A DNA stretch of 64,000 bases from Bemisia tabaci (lineage: Eukaryota > Arthropoda > Insecta > Hemiptera > Aleyrodidae), in contig NC_092798.1 in NCBI RefSeq assembly GCF_918797505.1, positions 7,639,501-7,703,500 of the forward strand, read 5' to 3'. Numbering within the stretch: position 1 is the stretch's first letter; every line of letters begins with the position of its first letter. The position numbers and the translations under genes are program-made. The notes under the pieces were generated by a model. It was given only the letters and a program-made list of their open reading frames with translations. It was not told the DNA's origin and ran no database searches. Below, in pieces: positions 13,160 to 22,478 of this stretch.

Positions 13160-13409
13160 TGTGGCGGCCAATCACCGCTCACCTCTGGCGACGCAGCCCA
13201 TGCTCGCCCCTGATTGGCCGCCGCAGTCTCAACCACGGCTATATATGTCGTGCCCTCACCGCTTCAAGACACTCCGCACCCGTACGTCACACGGGACTCA
13301 CTTCACCACAGCACGCAGCGGACCTCATGCAGCCGGCCGGCTTGCCCTCTCCAACGGCTCTTCTTAGAGCCACCACACACAAGAGCACCTGTCATGGTCT
13401 TTGGCCATA
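13160..13409 (+). repeat. Right LTR of the TRIM-like element
   Basis: Identical over its full 250 bp to the left LTR. It is followed directly by CCGT, the second copy of the target duplication. Confidence 0.85.
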
Positions 13410-13438
13410 CCGTGAAACGGCCCGTGGAGACAAGGCCT

Positions 13439-13579
13439 AAGTTATCGAACGATGAGTAACGATCAGCGGAATTCGAAGTAAATAATCGCTCTGCTAAAGG
13501 ACGTCGTTAGAATTCAGTCGTTATCTGTGAGTCGCTAACTTATCGAATCGGATATCGACGCGGAAAATAATCAGCCTGC
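13439..13579 (+). mobile_element. CAGGCTGATT-family MITE, right-end fragment
   Basis: About 140 bp matching the right end of 14349-14842 (GTTATCGAACGATGA through AATAATCAGCCTGC). It probably continues the short TCGCCAACTT flank at 11901-11910 on the other side of the split MITE. Confidence 0.7.
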
Positions 13580-13581
13580 TG

Positions 13582-13931
13582 CTGTTCTAAATCTCAGAGC
13601 TTTAGGAGGAAGTCTTCATCATACTGAATTCATATGGTCCACCTTTTCCAACTTTGTTGGATGAAAATTTTTAACCGTTTTCAGCCTGATTCACGCGGTT
13701 TGTTAATTTATAACAACACTAAGATTTTTAAGTAATAATAATTGAAATAAATCCAACAAACAGTTATTTACTATGCACTGGATAATCAGTATTTTATTCA
13801 ACGCATATGAAGGAAGACCATGAAAGTTAAATACATTTTTATCCAAGAGTCGTCACCCACGAGACTTTCAAAAGAGATAATAATAAAAATGAACATATGA
13901 TTTTATTAATAACAACGAATAGGAATTAACA
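13582..13931 (-). repeat. Probable 3' LTR of the BEL/Pao retroelement
   Basis: On the minus strand, a GGGCGGCAGAATG-type polypurine segment is followed by TGTTAATTCC at 13931. The adjoining ~350 bp is AT-rich with AATAAA signals (minus strand) and ends in AACAGCA near 13582. BEL/Pao elements typically place the LTR just after such a segment. No second LTR was found, so the limits are inferred. Confidence 0.5.
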
Positions 13932-14012
13932 TTCTGCCGCCCTTGAGCTTGACTCAATCACTAATTTTGAAATTCAGCAATTAATTAACTTTTAAATTTT
14001 TTGCGGAACTAT

Positions 14013-15152
14013 CAAAGGACCCCGCACACCTCTTATGGGAAGCTGCACCACGAAGAATTGCCTTCTGACTTATGTATTTCGATTCTCCTCAAGATGCTGA
14101 TCAAAAGTTATAATTGCGCCAACTTTCTATGATGCACCGTTTTCGCAAAAAACCTATGAGAAGATTCAATTATTCGGTGATAAAAAGCCAGAAAGATTCC
14201 TCATTTCAGTGCTCGATTGACAAGCGGCTGTGTGTCAACAAGGAAATCATGGGGACTCCCGCACCGAGCGGTAGTCTTATCTCGGATTCCGCACGCCGTT
14301 TTGCTCGACCACCATCCAAATCAGATTCTGGAGGGGCATAAGAACAGCAGGCTGATTATTTTCCGCGTCGATATTGAAATCGTTACGTTAACGCCGTCGT
14401 TAGCGGCAAAAGTATAATCGAGCGATTATTTCACTCCGCGCCGATCGTTAAACCGTGGCGGGATATTTGAGTCCGTCGATAAGTTAAAGGTTGCTCTACG
14501 GCAACCTCTAAGCTAACGATTCGCGGCAAGCTAACCTAACCTAAAAACATACCCGCGTGACGTCAAGAAAAGAGATGTGTTGTTTTCAACTTACGCCGCC
14601 GCGCAGTTGGAGCGCTGCTTGTATTATAAACGCTCTCTGATTGGTTGATTATTATCTCTCACGTCGGCAACGTGGGGATCCAGATCGCTAACTTAACGAC
14701 GGTAAGTTATCGAACGATGAATAACGATCAGCGGAATTCGATGTAAATGATCACTCGGCTAAAGGACGTCGTTAGAATTCAGTCGTTATCCGTGAGTCGC
14801 TAACTTATCGACTCGGATATCGACGCGGAAAATAATCAGCCTGCAGGAAAGTCTGAACGTCTACCGGGCGAGTGCGGGAGGGAGATAGCCCCTGAGTCGG
14901 CAGGTACAGATAAGAAGAAAGACACATGCTACATTTTTTCCTTATTCACATCGGGCCTGTTCTCAAATGCTTTGTTCTTTTTTATTCATAGTCGCCGAAT
15001 AATTGAATCTTCTCATAGGTTTTTTGCGAAAACGGTGCATCGTAGAAAGTTGGCGCAATTATAACTTTTGATCAGCATCTTGAGGAGAATCGAAATACAT
15101 AAGGCAATTCTTCGTGGTGCAGCTTCCCATAAGAGGTGTGCGGGGTCCTTTG
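14013..15152. mobile_element. Foldback element, AAAGGACCCCGCACACC termini (copy 1)
   Basis: Inverted arms of about 160 bp (14013-14178 and 14990-15152) with the sequence AAAGGACCCCGCACACCTCT at the tips. A 494-bp MITE is inserted in the interior (14349-14842). The element sits in the BEL/Pao retroelement just past the integrase C-terminus. A second copy lies at 19781-21207. Confidence 0.8.
14349..14842 (+). mobile_element. CAGGCTGATT-family MITE, intact reference copy
   Basis: A 494-bp element with 26-bp inverted ends CAGGCTGATTATTTTCCGCG. It is flanked by CAG on both sides, while the uninserted paralogue near 20885 has a single CAG, giving a probable 3-bp target duplication. It is non-coding and provides the empty-site reference for insertions in the reverse copy at 9966-11908. 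Confidence 0.85.
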
Positions 15153-15833
15153 AATGGCAACGGACAAATAGAAGTGATGGCACGAATTAGTGATCCATTG
15201 GCGGTGAGAACAGTAGCAACACGAGGAACACCATCAGAACCTTTGTCAAGTCTTGTAATGCGACCCATTTTCCAAAATACTTAAGGGTGGTAAAAAATCT
15301 TCTTTTAGAGTGACAAGTAAAAGCTTACTTTTAATATGGGATTCGTCAGATGCCACTTAACAGAGGGTAGGAGGATTTGCAAGTATTGATGTTGTCAAAA
15401 TTGCCAAAATTTGTTAAGCATTTTGGTTGTATGTCGCCATGCCGAAAGTGGACTACTCACTGATTTTTCGTTGACAGATATAGGTGAGGACAAAAGAGGC
15501 CTTCCAAAAAGGAAATGCCCCGGGGTCAAGGCAGTGAGATGAAATGGAGAAGAGGAGAGTGGAAAAATCGGCCGAGAATGAAGAACCGATTCCAGTTGCG
15601 TTGTCAAAGTGTTAAGTTGCTCAAAATTTAATTTTGTAGTTCCAACAGTTCTGCGAAATGATGCTTAAACAAACGTATTGACGCTTCCCAAATCCCACCA
15701 AAGTGCGGGGCTTTTACTGGGTTAAATTTCCACTGAATATTTAAACTGCTTAACAGATGAGAAATTTTAGAAGAGTTGATACCATCTCTAAATGCACAGC
15801 CTTTGTTGTAAAACATATTAGGCAGCAGCCACC
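15153..15833 (-). pseudogene. BEL/Pao retrotransposon integrase, C-terminal relic
   Basis: Three minus-strand blocks read consecutively as the end of a BEL/Pao Pol polyprotein. 15628-15833 has APHFGGIWEASIR, the integrase-core GG-W signature. 15395-15607 has a TTQLESVL...SRPIFPLSS...ALTPGHFLFGRP block. 15153-15268 has GRITRLDKGSDGVPRVATV and ends in CPLP, the C-terminal DUF5641-type domain of this family. The blocks are separated by a stop and frame changes, so the gene is dead. In its transcriptional direction it is followed by a foldback insertion and then a probable LTR at 13931. Upstream it breaks at the homopolymer at 15840 and the element at 15873-18220. No RT, RNase H or protease was found. 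Confidence 0.85.
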
Positions 15834-15872
15834 TGTCGGTTTTTTTTTTTTTTTTTTTTTTTTTTCCCCATT

Positions 15873-18220
15873 TGAATTGGCTCGTGCGAAAACCGCTAAT
15901 GTCCATTTTTTTCAATTTTGAGATTTTTGGGTTAAAATACTCTCGGAGGTCAGACACACTCAGTAATGTGGTGAAAAGTGCTTGTTCCTTAGGTTTGAAG
16001 CCCTTTTCAGGGGGGGCCGTGGTCCGAATCATGCGAAAACCACTAATGTCCATCTTTCGTTATGTGCCTCATTATACTGTACAACAATCCAAAATAAAAA
16101 ACGTCTCATGGACGACATTAGGTGATCTTATTGCATTTGAAGGCGCTGAATCCGAATATGACCTCCATTTTTTTCCATCACCCTTCAATTTTCCGGAAAA
16201 GCCGATTTTACTCGGAAAAATGACCATTTTTGGGCATTTTCAGTGTTTTTCCGACTGTTGGCCCCTGCAGAATGTAGGTCAAATTTTTCGTAGCTACGAG
16301 ATTCAATCAGCCCGATGTCTTTTTAACTGATGAGTCCGGAAATGACCTTAATTTTTCCCGTTCACCTCTCAGTTTTCCGGGAAAGCAATCTTTTCCCGGG
16401 AAAATGAGCAAATCCGACGCATATTTGTCGTGAATGCAATTTATTTTTATAAATTTGCCTGGACCCGTGGTAGTCTGTTACTTATGTATTTTGAGCTGCT
16501 AAATCCGAATATGACCTCGATTTTTTTCTATCACACTTCAGATTTCCGGTAAAGCCGAGTTTTCCGAGCCTAAAATTGTGTATTGTAAAAGCTATGCCGG
16601 ATTGAAGTGTATTCAAAATTCATTGTATAAATGTCTCCAGTATGTGACACATCGATTCCTTTGTATTTTGATCTGTTGAATTCAAATATGATCTCAGATT
16701 TTTCCGATCACCCATCATTTTTCCGGAAAAGTCGATTTTCCTAGGAAAACGCTCTTTTCAGATATTTTTGCGATGATTTTTCTGCTCCAAGGACTTTCAG
16801 AAATTTTCCAAGATCCTCTTTTGGTCTCTCTTGCTGTATTAAGAGGCACTGAACTCGAATTTGACCTTCACTCATCTTTGACACCCCCTTCCGTTTTCTA
16901 GAAGGTTCGATTTTTCCTGGCCAAAAGCTTTTCCGGACTGTTTCCACTTCCAGGGAAATTCAAAACATTTTTCGCATGTGTGATACATCGATTCTCATGT
17001 AATTTGAGCTAAAAAACCCGCGAATATGACCTTAGAAATTCATTATCACCCACCGGAGAATTTCTGAAAGTCCGTCGAGCAGAAAAATCATCGCAAAAAT
17101 ATCTGAAAAGAGCGTTTTCCTAAGAAAATCGACTTTTCCGGAAAAATGATGGGTGATCGGAAAAATCTGAGATCATATTTGAATTCAACAGATCAAAATA
17201 CAAAGAAATCGATGTATTACATATTGGAGACATTTATACAATGAATTTTGAATACACTTCAATCCGGCATAGAATTTACAATACACAATTTTAGGCTCGG
17301 AAAACTCGGCTTTACCGGAAATCTGAAGTGTGATAGAAAAAAATCGAGGTCATATTCGGATTTAGCAGCTCAAAATACATAAGTAACAGACTACCACGGG
17401 TCCAGGCAAATTTATAAAAATAAATTGCATTCACGACAAATATGCGTCGGCTTTGCTCATTTTCCCGGGAAAAGATTGCTTTCCCGGAAAACTGAGAGGT
17501 GAACGGGAAAAATTAAGGTCATTTCCGGACTCATCAGTTAAAAAGACATCGGGCTGATTGAATCTCGTAGCTACGAAAAATTTGACCTACATTCTGCAGG
17601 GGCCAACAGTCGGAAAAACACTGTAAATGCCCAAAAATGGTCATTTTTCCGAGTAAAATCGGCTTTTTCGGAAAATTGGAGGGTGATATATAAAAACGGA
17701 GGTCATATTCGGATTCAGCGCCTCAAAATACGTAGAGGGTAACCTTCTTCATCCGAAAGATATAATGAAAAATATGCGTTTTCGATTATTTAGAACCGAC
17801 CATGCACGAATCATGCGAAAACCGCTAATGTCCAGTTTATTGCTGGTAGTTTCGTGATGAAACTTGCTTTAAAGTGCCGTAGTTGTCAAGAATTTCAGTT
17901 TTAAAACTTCATTTGAATGATAATCTACCGTATTAATATCTTTAGAATGAATTTTGAAAGTATCAAACGGCTCCAAAACTCGGAGATTTTCACGAATCAT
18001 GCGAAAACCGCTAATGTCCAGAGTCTTTTCTTTTTAATTATTCCGTCCCAGACAGAAGAGGAGCTGGAAACTGTTACAGATCCTTTTCTACAATCCTCTC
18101 CTGTAATAATTAACTACTGAACATTTTTTAATTCCGTATTTTGAAGGCTCCTACACTTTTTTGCAGTTCTCTCAAAATTAGAGAAAATGGACATTAGCGG
18201 TTTTCGCACGAGCCGATTCA
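15873..18220. mobile_element. 2.35-kb element with GCTCGTGCGAAAACCGCTAA termini
   Basis: Ends carry an inverted repeat of about 34 bp including GTGCGAAAACCGCTAATGTCC. Direct internal copies of CATGCGAAAACCGCTAATGT lie near 16030, 17814 and 17998. The interior is mainly the foldback at 16141-17730. No transposase frame was recognised. The internal end-like motifs could be transposase-binding sites or remnants of merged copies. Confidence 0.65.
16141..17730. repeat. Large palindrome built of ~175-bp degenerate units
   Basis: The left arm 16141-16818 and right arm 17055-17730 are near-identical inverse copies around a loop of about 236 bp. Inside the arms a unit of about 175 bp recurs near 16141, 16322, 16492, 16674 and 16848, each with a CCGAATATGACCT-like start and a TTTTCCGG-rich second half. 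A related unit occurs near 25035. No coding capacity. Confidence 0.8.
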
Positions 18221-19278
18221 TTTGGTCTCGTCATTTTTTAGGGGGAGTTTTTTGGACTGGGCCGGGGTGGCTACCGCCACCTAGAATTATCAACGCCAGT
18301 GTTTGCAAATGGTGCGGTTCTCATTACCTAACAGCTTAAAAACAAGCTTGGATCAAGGGTTTTCATTTAAATTGGTTTTTGTAACGATTCATGCGTTCCC
18401 TTTCATAGAAAAACCCGAAAAACTGAATTTTTTGGGCTTGAAAAATCAAACGATGATTTTTTTCACATTAAAAAATTACCAAAAGCAGACTTGAATACAC
18501 ATCAAATGAAAGGTCTTGTTGAGAGCTTTCATTTGAGCCCAAGATCAATTTGATCCGTTGCTTTGTTCAAAAGTTATGACGGTCTGTGCGTTTGACCTTT
18601 GACCCCCTCCCCCCTTGGAAGGCTAGACGGAAAAGGTCACCGAATTTAGGCCTCTCCGATGATCCGTCATGATCCCTGAAAGTATGGATGGAAAATCTCT
18701 TGCGGCCATTTCCCATAGAAAATGGGAAAGCCTCTTTGAAGAATCACTGTCGTGTCCGCCACAATGCAAAACTGACCGAAACTACTCAATTTTTTACAAG
18801 AATGTATCTCTGCAATTTCCCTCCGAAATTTTTCGGATTTTTCTTTGAAATCAGGAGCAAAATCAGCGAAATTTTTGGGTAGACTAGTCCAATATTTTTC
18901 TGGTACCTAAAACTGCAATTTGCAAGGAGAAATTCGTCAATAACATTGATTTAGCTACGTTTTTTCGTGAAACTTTGATTCTTGAAAGGAAACATTGATT
19001 TTCACCTAATTTTTCACCGATAATGCAATTGTTTTATGGTATATTTTAGCCACTGCAGTATATATATTTTATGATTACAGATGGATAAAGAAGAAAGATA
19101 TATTCTCTATGCCCTCCTGTATTCTCTAGTCCTCCTGTAAGTTGATTCCAATTTTAATCTTATTTTTTTTTCTAATAGTCACAATGGTTTCCTAAAAAGT
19201 TGTCCTATTTCCTTGGTCCAAGAGGGTTAGGTATTCAAAAACGCCAATCCTCTTCCTCGAATCCAGTCCGGAGTTAGG
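18221..19278. other. Intergenic, no gene seen
   Basis: AT-rich DNA with short frames only. A 60-codon frame at 18688 and one at 18303 have no recognisable motif. I see no repeat boundary or RNA gene. Confidence 0.5.
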
Positions 19279-19541
19279 CATCGATGGTGAAACTTCAGAA
19301 ATGCGTAGGTATCTCGCTTTGCGGCGTTGCAGACTTCCTGTCGTACTTTCTTTTTACGTTGTAAACTACTGAACGTCATTCTTTGAAAATTTCAGTGTTT
19401 TTTCTTCTCTTTTTAAAGACTAATCCGTGAAAACTACAAGCCGTGATGTTTGTCTGGTCTCCTTTTAAATTATTAAATTGGAGCGGAGATTTTGAAACAC
19501 CGCAATTGAGATCACATTTTTGTAGTTTTACCGTCGATATG
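19279..19541. mobile_element. MITE, ATCGACGGTG family (copy b)
   Basis: Ends CATCGATGGTGAAACT and ACCGTCGATATG. The interior carries the shared GCAGACTTCCTGTCGTACTT block. Similar in size to the copy at 9567-9829 but more diverged. Confidence 0.75.
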
Positions 19542-20055
19542 TTGTTCTTTATTGTATCGGCGCGTTTTTCGACCCTAGTCACCCTTTATAGGTAAGTACC
19601 ATAGGTATTTCTTTACGTACTTTTCATATCTGGCCAATAAATGGCCAATTTTTACCAATTGTTAAGGGTTTTTTTCAAGTTTACGTGTAAAACTTAGTTT
19701 AATCTATAAACCATGTACATTTTCGGAAAGATTGTGAAAAATACATGCTAAAAGCACGGGTTCACGTTTCCTTACGTTGCCAAAGGACCCCGATCACCTA
19801 TTATGGGAAGCTGCACCACGACCGATTGCCTTCTGACTTATGTCATTCGATTCTCCTCAAGATGCTGATCAAAAGTTATATTTGCGCCAACTTTCTAAGA
19901 TGCACCGTTTTCGCAAAAAGATTCAATTATTCGGCGATAAAAAGCCAGAGAGATTCTTCATTTAAGTGCCCGATTGACAAGCGGCTGTGTGTCAACAAGG
20001 AAATCATGCGAACTCCCGCACCGAGCGGCAGTCTTATCTCGGATTCCGCGCGCCG

Positions 20056-20838
20056 GGCGCTAGTAAATTCCGCCGAAAATGGGTGAATTCCGCCGATTTT
20101 CCATCCACCGAAAGTGTAAATTCCGCCGATAGGTGCCACCGAGCGAGTGTAAATTCCGCCGATGGAGGAAAAGGAAAATGTTTTTGGAACGGCACTCATA
20201 TTCGGCAAGAGCGAAAATTACATTGCTAGCGACAGTTTGTTTCCGCCTCAAATGTGGGCATTTCACACCTCCGACACAACGCTAAGGATCAACGCTTGTG
20301 AATCTTTTCATAGCAAATTCAGGGAGTACTTTTATTCCGGCCACCCTAATATAAAAATGTTCGTTGAAGCTTTACTCGCCTACCAATTGGAAGTGTACGT
20401 CCGGATTCAAAGTGTCAGGTCTCCAGCCAAGCTTCGGTCAGACGTCAAAAGGCAACAAGCACACGTAGACAATGCAATTATGAAATTTAAAATTCACCAA
20501 GACCGTTTCAAATTTGTTAAAACAGTTTCATACCGTTTCAGCACAGTGAAAAACTGTTGGTCTTCTTACGACATGGGTCTCTTTTTTGTTTTATTTTTTG
20601 ACGTTGGGCTCTCTACACCCTAAATGTTTATTTTCTACGCTCTCCTCTCCGACTTCAACTCATAGACATAGAGGTAAGCAAATTTGCACTACTTACAAAT
20701 CCTGTTTCAAAAACATTGACCGGCGGAATTTACATTTTGGGTGGACGTCATATCGGCGGAATTCACAAATCGGGGGAATGATAAATCGGCGGAATTTACA
20801 CTCCAGAAAAATAAAATCGGCGGAATTTACAACCTCCC
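20056..20838 (+). mobile_element. Mutator-like (MULE) element with 9-bp target duplication
   Basis: A 783-bp insertion flanked by CGCGCGCCG at 20047-20055 and 20839-20847. The uninserted paralogue at about 14287 has one copy (with one base change). The ends are GG-N-G-N-T-N-GTAAATTCCGCCG inverted repeats, and extra inverted GTAAATTCCGCCGAT units are stacked at both ends (four left, about four right). A 9-bp duplication is the Mutator hallmark, and the interior encodes a MULE-type fragment. Confidence 0.85.
20162..20623 (+). pseudogene. MULE transposase C-terminal fragment
   Basis: A 153-codon frame. Residues of roughly 28-70 contain FPPQMWAF, a TTLRINACESFHSKF block and HPNIKMFVEALLAYQ. This matches the C-terminal pattern of MULE transposases (W, then R-x-N-x-x-E-x-x-H, then HPN-hydrophobic). 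The DDE core is absent and the last ~40 residues look non-native, so it is a non-autonomous remnant. Whether it is translated is unknown. Confidence 0.7.
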
Positions 20839-21912
20839 CGCGCGCCGTTTTGCTCGACCATCCAAATCAGATTCTTGAGAAGCATAAGAACAGAAAAATC
20901 TGAACGTATACCGGGCGAGTGCGGGAGGGAGATAGCCCCTGAGTCCGCAGGTACAGATAAGAAGACGGACACGCACTACGTTTTTTCCTTATTTACATCA
21001 GGCCTGTCCTCAAATGCTTTGTTCTTTTTTCTTCATAGTCGCCGAATAATTGAATCTTCTCTTAGGTCTTTTTGCGAAAACGGTGCATCTTAGAAAGTTG
21101 GCGCAAATATAACTTTTGATCAGCATCTTGAGGAGAATCGAATGACATAAGTCAGAAGGCAATCGGTCGTGGTGCACCTTCCCATAAGAGGTGTGCGGGG
21201 TCCTTTTCGAAAAAAAATCGTCCTCAAGTGCCACAAATAACAAAAATTGGATTAATCATCGCCTCGAAGATTCTATAGGATGTGAATTATGACGTTCATA
21301 AGGATTGTGGGACACTGTGCCCACGCAGTTTCTGTTGTTTGGTATTTGGCCCGTACCAGGCATCTTGAGAACCAATGACTGTCTCGAGGTTGCAGGAATA
21401 TACCGGTGAGATGGAGTGAAGGATGAGGTGAAAGCACCTTGAGGCTCCGTTGCGTCACGTTCATCTGAGCCATTACATGTTCGGTGAGACGTATTGCAAT
21501 TTTTCATATTGGATACATTATTTGTGGTGAAAGAAAACTAAAAATTCACATCCTAGACTCTTCGACGTGATGATTAATCCGATTTCTGTCATTTTTGGCA
21601 CTTAAGGACGATTTTTCTCGAAAATTTGGCCACGTAGGGTAAAGTGGAAAAGAACATTTTGCATGTGTTTTTCACAATCTTTCCGAAAATGTACACGGTT
21701 TTTAGATTAAATCAAGTTTTACACTTAAACTTGAAAAAACCCCTTATAATTGGGAAGAATTGGCAACAATGGACCGTTAGGTCTTTTAAAATTCAGAGGA
21801 AGACATTTATTGGCCAGATATGAAAAGTACATAGAGAAAGAAATACATATGATCCTCACCTATGGAGGGTGACTAAGGTCGAAAAACATTCAGAAGAGCT
21901 ACCTTCAATTGA

Positions 21913-22164
21913 ATCAGTGAGAACGAAAACACACCAACTCGGAAACTACGCTAATAATCAAGACACAGGCAAAACTAAACAGTTGTTGAAGAAGTCAGCA
22001 CAAGAAAAAGATTTTTGGTGCCGAAAGAGAAGTACTTAAGGGTACTTTAAAGGTCCAAGTTGGAATAGATGCGTTAACTCTAGTGATCTTTATGAATACT
22101 GACTCTCTTTAATAAAATTCAGCATTTTTAGTTACTGAGTTGGTTTGTTTTCGTTCTCACTGAT
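21913..22164. mobile_element. MITE with ATCAGTGAGAACGAAAAC termini
   Basis: A 252-bp element with about 28-bp inverted ends (ATCAGTGAGAACGAAAACAC and its inverse, one or two mismatches). Non-coding, and it abuts the outer foldback. Target duplication not resolved. Confidence 0.75.
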
Positions 22165-22254
22165 ATAATTATAAAATGGCTGCTAAAATCGACATTCCGG
22201 TCAATTTTCACATTGTGGGAATCCAGGTAAAACTATAATTTTTTGATATGTTGT

Positions 22255-22345
22255 ATATACGGGTAAAAGCTGTTACGTACAAGCGGGGTCGTTATTCCTG
22301 CGAAAAATAGTTTTCCGTAACCCGCCATACACTTAAGTGCACCGC
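22255..22345. repeat. Dispersed repeat, inverted partner at about 30165-30245
   Basis: About 80 bp containing CGTTATTCCTGCGAAAAATA and TTCCGTAACCCGCC, present in inverse orientation about 8 kb downstream. Probably two copies of one old repeat. Confidence 0.6.
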
Positions 22346-22478
22346 TATGGTGGCCACAGAATAATAGCTCTCGCACCGACTCTACATTCACGACTTATCA
22401 GCGATTGGGAATCCCACGTTTATTTTTTTGCTCTTTTCCTCTTTCCCCTACTTTCATCGTTGTCTCCACGGTCGGGCC

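Larger units (their letters stand above)
12309..13409 (+). mobile_element. TRIM-like LTR retrotransposon with identical LTRs
   Basis: Two 250-bp direct repeats (12309-12558 and 13160-13409) read identical base for base. They flank a 601-bp interior without a gag or pol frame. The flanks show CCGT at 12305-12308 and 13410-13413. A likely primer-binding site, TGGTGACTCCCGCCGTGA, starts at 12560, two bases after the left LTR, and a purine-rich stretch (AGGGAAG) precedes the right LTR. Identical LTRs and intact ends suggest a recent insertion. The size fits terminal-repeat retrotransposons in miniature, which move with proteins supplied by a full-length relative. Strand is inferred from PBS and PPT order. 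Confidence 0.85.
11913..13438. mobile_element. MITE with AGGCCTTGTCTCC termini, split by an LTR element
   Basis: Ends AGGCCTTGTCTCCACGGGAC at 11913 and the inverse at 13438. It is the same family as the uninterrupted copy at 61022-61274. The LTR retroelement at 12309-13409 sits inside it, with a 4-bp duplication. Confidence 0.8.
19781..21207. mobile_element. Foldback element, AAAGGACCCCG termini (copy 2)
   Basis: Second copy of the element at 14013-15152, with arms 19781-19940 and about 21040-21207. It is inserted in the left arm of the outer foldback and is itself interrupted by a Mutator-like element at 20056-20838. Confidence 0.8.
19562..21888. mobile_element. Outer foldback element hosting two nested elements
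   Basis: The left arm 19562-19780 pairs with 21605-21888 (shared AGTCACCCT, CGGAAAGATTGTGAAAAA). A continuation at 21212-21292 pairs with 21537-21620. Its left arm is split by the foldback at 19781-21207. A diverged single-arm relative is at 30285-30500. Frames in the loop carry no known domain. Confidence 0.7.

Noticed and set aside
12550..13213. Frames of 82-124 codons in the TRIM-like interior
   Set aside because: They arise from low-complexity CT/CA repeats (Ser/Pro/His/Asn runs) and have no gag or pol signature.
21256..21507. 83-codon minus-strand frame in a foldback loop
   Set aside because: It lies in the loop of a transposon palindrome and has no recognisable domain.
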